Assembly (NCBI GenBank): GCA_035553515.1 | Contig: DATNDG010000052.1 | Location: 5,685-69,684 of the forward strand | Source: DAHUYF01 sp035553515 | Lineage (GTDB): Bacteria > Pseudomonadota > Alphaproteobacteria > ATCC43930 > CGMCC-115725 | Direction: 5' to 3' | DNA: 64,000 nucleotides | Shown here: positions 34,498 to 43,681 of the stretch, piece after piece | Position numbering within the stretch: position 1 is the stretch's first letter | How the letters are laid out: the number at the start of each line of letters is the position of its first letter | Program-made: the position numbers and the translations under genes | The notes under the pieces: generated by a model | What the model saw: the letters and a program-made list of their open reading frames with translations, nothing else | Database searches by the model: none | What the model was told of the DNA's origin: nothing

Positions 34498-34582
34498 CAT
34501 GGAATGGTCATGTCCACAGGCGACGCGAGTTGATAACATTCCCGTCGAGTTCGACACCCTCCGTCCGGTATCTGTGCAGCAC

Positions 34583-36112
34583 ATGGAATCACCCCTCCCT
34601 TCCGCCACGCCTTCGAACGTCACGCCGCTGCGCGAGGGGGATGCCGCTTACCGCTCGCCGCCGCATAATATTGAGGCGGAACAGGCGCTCCTCGGCGCCA
34701 TTCTGGTCAACAACGCGGCCTATCACCGGGTGGCGGAGTTCCTGCTCCCCGACCATTTCGCGCAGGGCGTTCATGGACGCATCTTTGGCGCAATCGCGAA
34801 GCTGATCGAGCGCGGGCAGATCGCCAATCCGGTGACGCTCAAGAATCTCTTCGACCAGGACGGCGCACTGACCGAGATCGGCGGCGCTCAATATCTGGCG
34901 CGGCTCGCCACCTCGGTGGTGACCATCATCAACGCCGAGGATTACGGCCGGACGATCCACGACCTCTATCTGCGCCGGCAGCTCATCACCATCGGCGAGG
35001 ACACGGTCAACGACGCTTATGACTACGACCTCGACCGCGGCGCCACGGGGCAGATCGAGTTGGCGGAAAAGAAGCTCTTCGACCTGGCCCAGACCGGCCA
35101 GTTCGAAGGTGGGTTTCGCGCCTTCAAGCAGGCGCTGACCGAGGCGATCACCATGGCCGAGGCCGCATTCAAGCGCAGCGGCCGCACCACCGGCGTCTCG
35201 ACCGGCTTCACCGATCTCGACAAGCTGCTGGGCGGCTTGCATCGCTCCGACCTCGTCATCCTCGCCGGCCGTCCGTCGATGGGCAAAACGGCGCTCGCCA
35301 CCAATATCGGCTTCAACGCCGCCAAAGCCTTCCGCCCGACCAGGACCGCCGACGGCAAGGTCGAGGCGGAGGATGGCGCGGTGGTCGGCTTCTTCTCGCT
35401 CGAAATGTCGGCCGAGCAGCTGGCAACGCGCGTGCTCTCGGAAGAATCCCGCGTCGCTTCGGACCGCATCCGCCGCGGCGACGTCTCGCACGATGATTTC
35501 GGCCGCTTCGTGCAGGCGAGCCAGAAGCTCGCTTCGGTGCCGCTCTTTATCGACGATACCCCTGCTCTCACCATCGCCGGGCTGCGCACCCGCGCCCGGC
35601 GGCTGATGCGCCAACAGGGTCTCGGCATGATCATCGTCGACTACCTGCAGCTGCTGCGCGGCTCGGGCGACAGCGTCGAGAACCGGGTGCAGGAGATCTC
35701 GGAGATCACCCGGGGGCTCAAGGCGCTGGCAAAGGAGCTCAACGTGCCGGTGCTGGCCCTCTCGCAGCTTTCGCGCGCGGTCGAGCAGCGCGAAGACAAG
35801 CGGCCGATGCTGTCCGACCTGCGTGAATCCGGCTCGATCGAGCAGGATGCCGACGTGGTCATGTTCGTCTTCCGCGAGGAATACTACTTGAGCCGCGGCG
35901 AGCCGATGCGCCGTCCGGAGGAGAGCGACGACAAGTTCAACGCACGCTATGCCGACTGGCAGCAGCGGCTCGAGGAGGTGCACGGCACCGGCGAGGTGAT
36001 CATCGCCAAGCAGCGTCACGGTCCCATCGGCAAGGTGACGCTGCGCTTCGACGGCGAGACCACCCGCTTCGAGAATTTCGTCCGCAACGACCACCTGCCC
36101 AATGACCACTGA
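34583..36112 (+). CDS. dnaB: Replicative DNA helicase DnaB
   Basis: This 509-residue hexameric helicase unwinds DNA at the fork. The N-terminal domain begins PPHNIEAEQALLGAILVNN. The C-terminal RecA-like domain has Walker A LAGRPSMGKTALA, VGFFSLEMSAEQLATR, MIIVDYLQLL (Walker B), LSQLSRAVEQREDKRPMLSDLRESGSIEQDAD and the final KQRHGPIGKVTLRF. No intein is present. The start at MESPLPSA was chosen because upstream residues lack similarity. Its stop lies inside alr, overlapping by 11 bases. Confidence 0.98.
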   Translation: MESPLPSATPSNVTPLREGDAAYRSPPHNIEAEQALLGAILVNNAAYHRVAEFLLPDHFAQGVHGRIFGAIAKLIERGQIANPVTLKNLFDQDGALTEIGGAQYLARLATSVVTIINAEDYGRTIHDLYLRRQLITIGEDTVNDAYDYDLDRGATGQIELAEKKLFDLAQTGQFEGGFRAFKQALTEAITMAEAAFKRSGRTTGVSTGFTDLDKLLGGLHRSDLVILAGRPSMGKTALATNIGFNAAKAFRPTRTADGKVEAEDGAVVGFFSLEMSAEQLATRVLSEESRVASDRIRRGDVSHDDFGRFVQASQKLASVPLFIDDTPALTIAGLRTRARRLMRQQGLGMIIVDYLQLLRGSGDSVENRVQEISEITRGLKALAKELNVPVLALSQLSRAVEQREDKRPMLSDLRESGSIEQDADVVMFVFREEYYLSRGEPMRRPEESDDKFNARYADWQQRLEEVHGTGEVIIAKQRHGPIGKVTLRFDGETTRFENFVRNDHLPNDH

Positions 36113-37223
36113 GCGGCGGTCGCGCGCGCTCGCGCGCGCCGGCGCCGTATTGGAGGTCGATCTCGCCGCCATCGTCGAGAACTGGCGCCGGCTCGCCGCC
36201 CGGCTCGCCCCCGGCGCAAGCTGCGCGGCAGTAGTCAAGGCCGACGCCTATGGCCTCGGCATGGCGCGCGTGGCGCCGCGGCTCGCCGCCGCGGGCTGCC
36301 GGCTCTTCTTCGTCGCGACCATCGACGAGGGCATCGCCTTGCGGCGCGTGTTGCCCGGGATCGAGATCGCGGTGCTCGGCGGCTTCCTGCCCGGCACCGG
36401 CGGCGAATTCACCCGTACGCGCCTGATCCCGGTGCTGAACTCGGCCGATGAGATCGATGCCTGGCGCGCCAATCCCCGCACGCGCGCCTTCCCTGCGATG
36501 ATCCATGTCGATACCGGCATGGCGCGGCTCGGCCTTGCACGCGACGAGCTGGCGGCGCTCGCCGGCGCGCCGGAGCGCCTGGCGGGACTGCAGCTTCGCG
36601 CCGTCCTCAGCCACCTCGCTTGCGCCGAGGATGCCGGGGCGCGGCAGAATTCCGAGCAGCTCGCGGCGTTCCGCGCCGCGCTCGGTCTCCTGCCCCAGGC
36701 GCCGGCCAGCCTCGCCGCCGGCTCCGGCATCTTTCTCGGGCCCGATTACCATTTCGCCTTCGTCCGCCCCGGCGCCGCGCTCTATGGCGTCAATCCGCTG
36801 CCCGGGCGCCCCAATCCGATGGCCCAAGTGGTTCGTCTCAAAGGCAGAATCCTGCAAGTGCGCGACATTGACACCGGCATGACCGTTGGTTATGGTGCGA
36901 CGCATCGCATGGAGCGCCCCGGCCGGATCGCCACGGTCGCCGTCGGTTATGCCGATGGCTGGCTCCGATCGGGGAGCCATCGCGGTAGCGCCGGCATTGC
37001 CGGTCGCCGGGTTCCCGTCGTCGGACGCATCTCAATGGACCTGCTGACGCTCGACGTGACGGGCATCGATCCCGCCCTGGCCCGGCCCGGCAACTTCGTC
37101 GATCTCATGGACGATACCTACGGCGTAGACGAGGTGGCGGCCGCCGCCGGCACGATCGGCTACGAGATCTTGACGGCGCTCGGACAGCGCTATCACCGGA
37201 TCTATCGCGGCGAGGCCGGCTGA
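36102..37223 (+). CDS. alr: Alanine racemase
   Basis: This 373-residue PLP enzyme makes D-alanine for peptidoglycan. The PLP lysine is K46 in AVVKADAYGLG and the catalytic tyrosine is Y264 in TVGYGATHR. Further family motifs are VDTGMARLG and RISMDLLTLDVTG. It starts 11 bases inside the end of dnaB, so translation is probably coupled. dnaB-alr linkage is common in alphaproteobacteria. Confidence 0.97.
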   Translation: MTTERRSRALARAGAVLEVDLAAIVENWRRLAARLAPGASCAAVVKADAYGLGMARVAPRLAAAGCRLFFVATIDEGIALRRVLPGIEIAVLGGFLPGTGGEFTRTRLIPVLNSADEIDAWRANPRTRAFPAMIHVDTGMARLGLARDELAALAGAPERLAGLQLRAVLSHLACAEDAGARQNSEQLAAFRAALGLLPQAPASLAAGSGIFLGPDYHFAFVRPGAALYGVNPLPGRPNPMAQVVRLKGRILQVRDIDTGMTVGYGATHRMERPGRIATVAVGYADGWLRSGSHRGSAGIAGRRVPVVGRISMDLLTLDVTGIDPALARPGNFVDLMDDTYGVDEVAAAAGTIGYEILTALGQRYHRIYRGEAG

Positions 37224-37225
37224 GC

Positions 37226-37996
37226 ATGTTCGACTTCCTCGCTCGGGTCGGGCGCGTCTTCCTCTCCTTCCTCGGCGCCGCCGGGCGGCTTGCGCTTTTT
37301 GCGCTGAAGGCGCTGAGCCATTGCCTGCGCCCGCCCTTCTATCCGCGGCTGATCGCGCGCCAGCTCATCGACATCGGCTACTACTCGCTGCCGGTGGTCG
37401 GTCTCACCGCCCTCTTCACCGGCGTGGTGCTGGCGCTGCAGACCAATACCGGCTTCAGCCGCATCAACGCGCAAGGCGCCGTGGCGCTCGTAGTCGTGCT
37501 GTCGGTGACGCGCGAGCTGGGCCCGGTGATCGCTTCGCTGATGGTGGCCGGTCGCATCGGCGCGGCGATGGCCGCCGAGATCGGCACCATGCGCGTCACC
37601 GACCAGATCGACGCGCTCTCAACGCTGGCGACCAATCCTTTCAAATACCTCGTGGTGCCGCGCCTCCTCGCCGGCACCGTCGCCGTGCCCGTCCTGGTCC
37701 TCATCGCCGACATCATCGGCGTGTTCGGCGGCTTTCTCGTCGCGACGTATAAGCTCGGCTTCAACCCGGCAGGCTATCTCGGCCAGACCGCGGATTACCT
37801 GCATGCCGACGACGTCATTTCGGGGCTCATCAAGGCCGCGGTGTTCGGGTTCATCATCGCGCTGATGGGCTGCTATCACGGCTACCATTCGCGCGGCGGC
37901 GCCGAAGGCGTCGGCACGGCGACGACCTATTCTGTCGTCTCGGCCTCGATCCTCATCCTGCTCTTCGACTCCGCGCTCACCAGCGTGCTTTTCTGA
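37226..37996 (+). CDS. mlaE: MlaE-family lipid ABC transporter permease
   Basis: This 256-residue inner-membrane permease of the MlaE/YrbE family has five or six helices. The family stretch is clear: FTGVVLALQTNTGF, VLSVTRELGPVIASLMVAGRIGAAMAAEIGTMRVTDQIDAL and GCYHGYHSRGGAEGVGTATT. With MlaF and an MCE-domain protein it moves phospholipids between the two membranes. The MlaF gene starts two bases after the stop. No MlaD, MlaC or MlaB gene follows. Confidence 0.93.
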   Translation: MFDFLARVGRVFLSFLGAAGRLALFALKALSHCLRPPFYPRLIARQLIDIGYYSLPVVGLTALFTGVVLALQTNTGFSRINAQGAVALVVVLSVTRELGPVIASLMVAGRIGAAMAAEIGTMRVTDQIDALSTLATNPFKYLVVPRLLAGTVAVPVLVLIADIIGVFGGFLVATYKLGFNPAGYLGQTADYLHADDVISGLIKAAVFGFIIALMGCYHGYHSRGGAEGVGTATTYSVVSASILILLFDSALTSVLF

Positions 37997-37998
37997 CC

Positions 37999-38775
37999 AT
38001 GAGCCACCCGCCGAAGATCGTCATCCGCGGCCTCAGGAAGTCCTTCGGCCGCAAGGTCGTGCTCGACGGCATCGATCTCGATATCGGCGAGCGCGAGAGC
38101 CTGGTGATCATCGGCGGCTCCGGCACCGGTAAGTCGGTGCTGGTGAAATGCGTGCTCGGCCTGCTCGAGCCCGATGGCGGCTCGATCAAGATCGACGGCC
38201 GCGAGGTCATCGGCATGCCGGGACGCGAGCGCGAAAAGCTCATGCAAAGCTTCGGCATGCTGTTCCAGGGCGCGGCACTGTTCGACTCGCTGCGCGTCTG
38301 GGAGAACGTCGCCTTCGGGCTGATCCAGGGCCGCGGCATCGACCGCCGCGCGGCCAAGGAGATCGCGTTGCAGAAGCTGGGCGCGGTGGGGCTCGGCCCC
38401 GAGGTAGGCGAGCTCAGGCCATCGGAGCTTTCGGGCGGCATGCAGAAGCGGGTCGCGCTGGCGCGCGCCATCGCCGCCGAGCCGCAAATCATCATCTTCG
38501 ACGAGCCGACCACCGGCCTCGATCCGATCATGGCCGACGTGATCAACGACCTCATCGTCCAGTGCGTGCGCGATCTCGGCGCCACCGCCATCTCGATCAC
38601 CCACGACATGGCGAGCGCGCACAAGATCGCCGACCGTATCGCCATGATCTACAAAGGGCGTATCATATGGGCCGGGGTCAAGGACGAGATCGACCGGTCC
38701 GGCAACCCCTACGTAGACCAGTTCATTCACGGCCGCGCCGAAGGGCCGATCAAGATGGAGGTGCGCGCGCTGTGA
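37999..38775 (+). CDS. mlaF: MlaF-family lipid ABC transporter ATPase
   Basis: This 258-residue ATPase partners MlaE. Walker A is GGSGTGKSVLVK, the signature LSGGMQKRVALARAIA, Walker B IIIFDEPTTGLDP and the switch histidine in SITHDMASA. The Q-loop region reads MLFQGAALFDSLRVWENVAFGL, typical of the MlaF/Ttg2A group. It would power lipid movement with MlaE. The usual downstream mlaD-mlaC-mlaB genes are replaced by radA. Confidence 0.94.
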   Translation: MSHPPKIVIRGLRKSFGRKVVLDGIDLDIGERESLVIIGGSGTGKSVLVKCVLGLLEPDGGSIKIDGREVIGMPGREREKLMQSFGMLFQGAALFDSLRVWENVAFGLIQGRGIDRRAAKEIALQKLGAVGLGPEVGELRPSELSGGMQKRVALARAIAAEPQIIIFDEPTTGLDPIMADVINDLIVQCVRDLGATAISITHDMASAHKIADRIAMIYKGRIIWAGVKDEIDRSGNPYVDQFIHGRAEGPIKMEVRAL

Positions 38776-38793
38776 GCGGTCGAGGAGACTGAT

Positions 38794-40224
38794 TTGCCGC
38801 GTGCGCAGGCCCATTTCGTTTGTCAGGAATGCGGCGCCGCCCATCCCAAATGGGCGGGGAAGTGCGACGCCTGTGGCGGCTGGAACTGTCTCGTCGAAGA
38901 GGCGCTGCGCGACTCGACGCCCAAGGGACTCGGCGGGGGAAAGGGCCGCAAGCTCGCCTTTTCCGGCCTCGAAGGAACGGCGCAGGCGACGCCCCGCCGC
39001 GTCTCGGGGATCGCCGAGTTCGACCGCGTCTGCGGCGGCGGTATCGTTCCGGGCTCGGCCCTGCTGGTCGGCGGCGATCCCGGCATCGGCAAATCGACGG
39101 TGCTGCTCCAGGTCGTCGCTGCGCTCGCCGCCGGCAGGGGCGGCGCGTCGGCCGGCTGCGCCTACGTCTCGGGCGAGGAATCGCTCGACCAGGTGCGGCT
39201 GCGCGCATCGCGGCTCAGCGTCGCCGGAGCGCCGGTCCGTCTGGCCGCCGCCACCAGCATCCGGGACATCATCGCCACGCTCGATTCCGTCGATGCGCCC
39301 GAGGTCGTCGTCATTGACTCGATTCAAACGATGTATCTCGACACGCTCGACAGCGCGCCGGGGACCGTGAGCCAGGTGCGCGCCTCGGCGCAGGAGCTCA
39401 TCCGCCTCGCCAAGCAGCGCGGCTTTTCCGTGATCCTCGTCGGCCACGTCACCAAGGAAGGGCTTATCGCGGGGCCGCGCGTGCTCGAGCACATGGTCGA
39501 CACGGTGCTTTATTTCGAGGGCGAGCGCGGTCACCAGTTCCGCATTCTGCGCGCGGTCAAGAATCGCTTCGGGCCGACCGACGAGATCGGCGTCTTCGAG
39601 ATGACCGATGCGGGGCTGGCCGAGGTGCCGAACCCCTCCGCCCTCTTTCTTGCCGAACGCCAGGGGGAGACCTCCGGCGCCGCCGTCTTCGCCGGCATGG
39701 AAGGCACCCGCCCGGTGCTGGTCGAGATCCAGGCGCTGGTGGCGCCCTCGAGCCTCGGCACGCCGCGCCGCGCCGTCGTCGGCTGGGACAACAGCCGGCT
39801 TGCCATGGTGCTCGCGGTGCTCGAGGCGCGCTGCGGCGTGCAGATCGGGCTCAACGACATCTATCTCAACGTCGCCGGTGGATTGCGCATCGCCGAGCCG
39901 GCCGCCGACCTCGCCGTCGCCGCCGCTCTCGTCTCCGCGCTCACCCTGCAGCCGGTGCCGGCGGAGACGGTGGTGTTCGGCGAGATCGGGCTTTCCGGCG
40001 AGGTGCGGCCGGTGGGGCAGGCCGAGGCGCGCCTCAAGGAAGCCGGCAAGCTCGGCTTCACCGGCGCTCTGGTGCCGCCCTATCGCGGCCGCGGCAAGGA
40101 GCGCAGGCCGCCGGCCGGCATCGCCTTGCGCGAGATCCGCCATCTGCGCCAGCTGGCCGAGCTGTTCGACGATCTGCCGCACCGCGCCCAGCGCAGCGTC
40201 GCCCTGCCGGGAGTGCGGCGATGA
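38794..40224 (+). CDS. radA: DNA repair protein RadA
   Basis: This 476-residue protein assists homologous recombination as a branch-migration helicase. It has an N-terminal zinc finger (FVCQECG ... GKCDACGGWN), a RecA-like ATPase domain with Walker A LVGGDPGIGKST, the RadA-specific KNRFG (AVKNRFGPTDEIGVFEM) and a C-terminal Lon-like domain (FGEIGLSGEVRPVGQAEARLKEA). The gene starts with TTG, preceded by GAGGAG. The stop overlaps the cvpA ATG by four bases. Confidence 0.97.
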   Translation: MPRAQAHFVCQECGAAHPKWAGKCDACGGWNCLVEEALRDSTPKGLGGGKGRKLAFSGLEGTAQATPRRVSGIAEFDRVCGGGIVPGSALLVGGDPGIGKSTVLLQVVAALAAGRGGASAGCAYVSGEESLDQVRLRASRLSVAGAPVRLAAATSIRDIIATLDSVDAPEVVVIDSIQTMYLDTLDSAPGTVSQVRASAQELIRLAKQRGFSVILVGHVTKEGLIAGPRVLEHMVDTVLYFEGERGHQFRILRAVKNRFGPTDEIGVFEMTDAGLAEVPNPSALFLAERQGETSGAAVFAGMEGTRPVLVEIQALVAPSSLGTPRRAVVGWDNSRLAMVLAVLEARCGVQIGLNDIYLNVAGGLRIAEPAADLAVAAALVSALTLQPVPAETVVFGEIGLSGEVRPVGQAEARLKEAGKLGFTGALVPPYRGRGKERRPPAGIALREIRHLRQLAELFDDLPHRAQRSVALPGVRR

Positions 40225-40886
40225 ACCTGCTCGACATGATCGTCATCGGCGTGGTGCTGCTGTCGGGGCTCTTCGCCTTCGCCCGCGGCTTCGTCAAAGA
40301 GGCCCTGTCGGTAGCAGCCTGGATCGGCGCCGGCTTCGCCGCGCTCTATGGCTTGCCCTATGCGACCCCGGTGGCCGAGCGCTTCCTGCCGCGGGGCGCG
40401 GTCGCCGAAGCGGTGGCCGGCCTTGCGGTCTTCCTCGTGGCACTCATCATCCTTTCGCTCGCGACGTCCTCGGTCGCGCGCCGCGTCAAGGAGAGCTCGC
40501 TCTCCGCCGTCGACCGCACCTTGGGGTTGGTCTTCGGCCTGGTGCGCGGGCTGGTGCTGGTGTGCATCGCCTACATCGCCCTCTCATGGGCACTGCCGCC
40601 TGCCGCGCAGCAGCCGACCTGGATCGCCGATGCGCGGACGCTGCCGCTGCTGGCGACCGGTGCCGAACGGCTGCGCTCGTTGGTCCCCGCGGTTTATCGG
40701 GTCCGAGCCGAGGCCACTGCCGAGGGCACAAGACGGGCGGCAGAGCAGATGCAGGAAGCGGCCGGCGCAATGGATGCGCTGAGCCGGCCCCGGCAGACGA
40801 CCGCGACAGGCCATGGGGCCGGCTATACCAACTCGGATCAGCGCGATCTCGACCGCCTGATCCAGCAGCAGCAGGGCACGCAATAA
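40221..40886 (+). CDS. cvpA: CvpA family membrane protein
   Basis: This 221-residue inner-membrane protein has four hydrophobic helices in its first ~120 residues, starting LLDMIVIGVVLLSGLFAFARGFVKEALSVAAWIGA, which is the CvpA signature. A polar C-terminal tail of about 70 residues follows. CvpA is linked to colicin V production and bile or envelope stress in enterobacteria; its exact task is unknown. radA-cvpA-purF order is typical here. It overlaps radA by ATGA. Confidence 0.92.
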   Translation: MNLLDMIVIGVVLLSGLFAFARGFVKEALSVAAWIGAGFAALYGLPYATPVAERFLPRGAVAEAVAGLAVFLVALIILSLATSSVARRVKESSLSAVDRTLGLVFGLVRGLVLVCIAYIALSWALPPAAQQPTWIADARTLPLLATGAERLRSLVPAVYRVRAEATAEGTRRAAEQMQEAAGAMDALSRPRQTTATGHGAGYTNSDQRDLDRLIQQQQGTQ

Positions 40887-41014
40887 GTGGCCGCGCCCTC
40901 TGGCGGGAACCAGCGGTTGCGTGTAGAAACTGCACGGGAATGCTCGACATTCCGCTCGGTGATGCCTATGTCAGGCGCGGAATTCCTGCGCTCTCTCTTA
41001 ACCAAGGCAGCGTC

Positions 41015-42469
41015 ATGCTGACCACTCATCCGCTCGACGACGACCATCTGCGCGAGGAATGCGGGGTTTTCGGGATTTACGGCCACCCCGAATCGGGCGC
41101 GCTGGCCGCGCTCGGGCTGCATGCGCTCCAGCATCGCGGGCAGGAGGCCGTCGGTATCGTCGCCTATGACGGCGAGCAGTTTCATGCTCATCGCGGCATG
41201 GGACATGTCGGCGAGAATTTCAGCTCCAAGGAAGTGATCGGCCGACTGCGGGGGCATTCCGCCATCGGCCATGTGCGCTACGCCACCACCGGCGAAGTGG
41301 CCATGCGCAACGTCCAGCCGCTCTTCGCCGATTTCGAATTCGGCGGCCTCGCCATCTGCCACAACGGCAATCTCACCAATTCCTACCACCTGCGACGCAA
41401 GCTCGTCGGCCGCGGCAGCATCTTCCAATCGACCAGCGACACCGAGGTGATCGTTCACCTGATCGCCACCAGCCTGAAGCGCACCGTCGAGGAGCGCATG
41501 GTCGATGCGCTGCGGCAGGTGGAGGGCGCCTACTCGCTGGTGGCGCTCACTCAGGATGGGCTGATCGGCGTCCGCGATCCGCTGGGAGTAAGGCCGCTGG
41601 CGCTCGGCAAGCTCGGCGATGCCTGGATCCTGGCTTCGGAAAGCTGCGCGTTCGATATCATCGGCGCCGAGTTCGTGCGCGATATCGAGGCGGGCGAGCT
41701 CGTCACGATCAATGCGCTGGGCGTACAGAGCAGCAAGCCCTTCGAGCGCGCGAAGCAGCGCTTCTGCGTCTTCGAATACATCTATTTCGCCCGCCCGGAC
41801 AGCGTCGTCGATGGCATCAGCGTCTACGAGGCGAGAAAGCGCATCGGCGCCGAGCTCGCGCGCGAGAGCCGGGTCGCGGCCGACATCGTCATTCCGGTGC
41901 CGGACTCCGGCGTGCCGGCGGCATTGGGGTATTCGCAGGAAAGCAGCATCCCCTTCGAGCTCGGCATCATCCGCAACCACTATGTCGGCCGCACTTTCAT
42001 CGAGCCGACCGACCAGATCCGCCATCTCGGCGTCAAGCTCAAGCACAACGCCAACCGCGTGAAGATCGAAGGCAAGCGGGTCATTCTCGTCGATGACTCC
42101 ATCGTGCGCGGCACCACCTCGACCAAGATCGTCGAGATGGTCCGGCAAGCCGGAGCGCGCGAGGTGCATATGCGCATCTCGAGCCCGCCCACCAGTCATT
42201 CCTGCTTCTACGGCATCGCCACGCCCGAGCGCGAGAAGCTGCTCGCCTCGCGCATGGACGTGCGCGAGATGGCGCGCTTCATCGGCGCGGACACTCTCGC
42301 CTTCATCTCCATCGAGGGGCTCTATCGCGCGATGGGCGAAGTGAAGCGCGACCCCGCCGCGCCGCGCTTCTGCGATGCCTGTTTCACCGGCGACTACCCG
42401 ATCGCGCTCGTAGACCACGACGCCGGCAAGGTGTCCACCCAGCTCTCGCTGCTCGCCGAGACGGCGTGA
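41015..42469 (+). CDS. purF: Amidophosphoribosyltransferase
   Basis: This 484-residue enzyme makes phosphoribosylamine, the first committed step of purine synthesis. It has an N-terminal nucleophile Cys: C16 in REECGVFGIYGH becomes residue 1 after removal of a 15-residue propeptide. The glutaminase domain has HNGNLTNSYHLRRKL and the PRPP-binding motif is VILVDDSIVRGTTS. A start was chosen at MLTTHPLDD; an upstream in-frame ATG at 40940 would add 25 residues. Confidence 0.96.
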   Translation: MLTTHPLDDDHLREECGVFGIYGHPESGALAALGLHALQHRGQEAVGIVAYDGEQFHAHRGMGHVGENFSSKEVIGRLRGHSAIGHVRYATTGEVAMRNVQPLFADFEFGGLAICHNGNLTNSYHLRRKLVGRGSIFQSTSDTEVIVHLIATSLKRTVEERMVDALRQVEGAYSLVALTQDGLIGVRDPLGVRPLALGKLGDAWILASESCAFDIIGAEFVRDIEAGELVTINALGVQSSKPFERAKQRFCVFEYIYFARPDSVVDGISVYEARKRIGAELARESRVAADIVIPVPDSGVPAALGYSQESSIPFELGIIRNHYVGRTFIEPTDQIRHLGVKLKHNANRVKIEGKRVILVDDSIVRGTTSTKIVEMVRQAGAREVHMRISSPPTSHSCFYGIATPEREKLLASRMDVREMARFIGADTLAFISIEGLYRAMGEVKRDPAAPRFCDACFTGDYPIALVDHDAGKVSTQLSLLAETA

Positions 42470-42511
42470 ACGAGGCTCGCATGAGCGGCCTGCCTCGCCG
42501 GTCGCGCCGGT

Positions 42512-43225
42512 ATGTCTGAACCCTCCGGCCGTCTCGCGGGCCGCCTGGCGCTCGTCACCGGCGCGTCGCGCGGCATTGGCGCCGCGGTGGCCAGGCGTTT
42601 CGCCGCCGAGGGCGCGCATGTGATCCTGCTTGCGCGCACGGTGGGCGGGCTCGAGGAGCTCGACGACGAAATCCGCGCGGGCGGTGGCACCGCCACGCTG
42701 GTGCCGCTCGATCTGCGCGATTTCGACAAGCTCGATCAGATGGGTGCCTCACTCTACCAGCGCTTCGGCCGGCTCGACGTGCTGGTCGCCAATGCCGGCG
42801 TGCTCGGCACGCTGTCGCCCATGGGCCATTTCACCCCGAAGATCTGGGCCGAGGTGATCGACACGAATCTGACGGCGAATTGGCGCCTCATCCGCTCGCT
42901 CGACCCGCTGCTCCGTCTGTCGGAGTCCGGCCGGGCCATCTTCACGACGTGCGCCGCGGCGCGCGACGCGACGCCCTATTGGGGCGCCTATGCCGCCAGC
43001 AAGGCTGCGCTCGAAACGATGGTGCGGATTTATGCCGGAGAGGTCGCCAAGACCAAGCTCCGGGTGAACCTCGTCGATCCCGGCGTGGTCGCCACCAGGC
43101 TTCGCCTGCAGGGCTTTCCCGGCGAAGACCGATCGCAGCTCAGGACGCCAGAGGACGTGGTCGAGCCCTTCGTCGCGCTGGCGTCCGCCGAGTGCGCGCT
43201 GCACGGTGAGATCGTCCACGCCTAG
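42512..43225 (+). CDS. Short-chain dehydrogenase/reductase
   Basis: This 237-residue SDR has cofactor site VTGASRGIGAAVA, LVANAG in DVLVANAGVLG and the active-site Tyr-Lys in GAYAASKAALE. The usual catalytic Ser lies around FTTCAAARDA. It resembles the FabG/YciK group but the substrate is unknown. It follows purF by 42 bases on the same strand. An ATG at 42481 lies in another frame and was not used. Confidence 0.88.
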   Translation: MSEPSGRLAGRLALVTGASRGIGAAVARRFAAEGAHVILLARTVGGLEELDDEIRAGGGTATLVPLDLRDFDKLDQMGASLYQRFGRLDVLVANAGVLGTLSPMGHFTPKIWAEVIDTNLTANWRLIRSLDPLLRLSESGRAIFTTCAAARDATPYWGAYAASKAALETMVRIYAGEVAKTKLRVNLVDPGVVATRLRLQGFPGEDRSQLRTPEDVVEPFVALASAECALHGEIVHA

Positions 43226-43246
43226 ACAGCTCCCAGGAGCACGCTC

Positions 43247-43678
43247 ATGGAATTCGACTTCGATGAGTTCTGCCGCACGCTCGCTGAGCAGGCTCCGGAT
43301 GCGATCGTCTTCGCCGACGCCGAGGGCTTGATTCGCTTCTGGAACAAGGGCGCGCAGCAGATGTTCGGCTGGAGCGCGGCGGAAGCGGTCGGCCGTTCGC
43401 TCGACATCATCATTCCGGAGAAGCTGCGCGACCGGCACTGGAAGGGCTGGCGACAGGTGATGGAGACCGGCCGGTCGCGCTATGCAGCGGGCGAGCTGCT
43501 TGCCGTGCCTGGGCTGCGCAAGGACGGCACGCGCGTGTCGATCGAGTTCACGATTCTGCCCTTCCCGTCGCCGGCTGGCGGCGTTCTGGGCATGGCGGCG
43601 ATCCTGCGTGACGTGACGAAGCGCTTCGAGGAGCTGCAGGCGCTGCGCCGCGAGCTTGCCGGCAAGCGCCGCGACTAA
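43247..43678 (+). CDS. Stand-alone PAS-domain protein, FixL-like haem-PAS candidate
   Basis: This 143-residue protein is a single PAS domain with a short C-terminal helix and no output domain. The N-terminus reads LAEQAPDAIVFADAEGLIRFWNKGAQQMFGW and the end GMAAILRDVTKRFEEL. The middle, IIPEKLRDRHWKGW, has a histidine (H64) where FixL and E. coli DOS have their haem-binding histidine, so a gas or redox sensing role is possible. It follows an SDR gene by 21 bases and is convergent with der. The partner protein is not known. Confidence 0.75.
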   Translation: MEFDFDEFCRTLAEQAPDAIVFADAEGLIRFWNKGAQQMFGWSAAEAVGRSLDIIIPEKLRDRHWKGWRQVMETGRSRYAAGELLAVPGLRKDGTRVSIEFTILPFPSPAGGVLGMAAILRDVTKRFEELQALRRELAGKRRD

Positions 43679-43681
43679 AAC

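Noticed and set aside
34372..34582. Chromosomal replication origin upstream of dnaB
   Set aside because: Only one or two weak DnaA-like boxes, no AT-rich unwinding region and no dnaA or dnaN nearby.
37927..40182. Very long open frame on the minus strand opposite mlaE, mlaF and radA
   Set aside because: It lies antisense to three well-conserved genes, is rich in Arg, Asp, Glu and His as expected of a frame shadow in GC-rich DNA, and has no recognisable domain.
42481..42519. Short open frame starting at the ATG after purF
   Set aside because: Only 12 codons, out of frame with the SDR and without conserved features.
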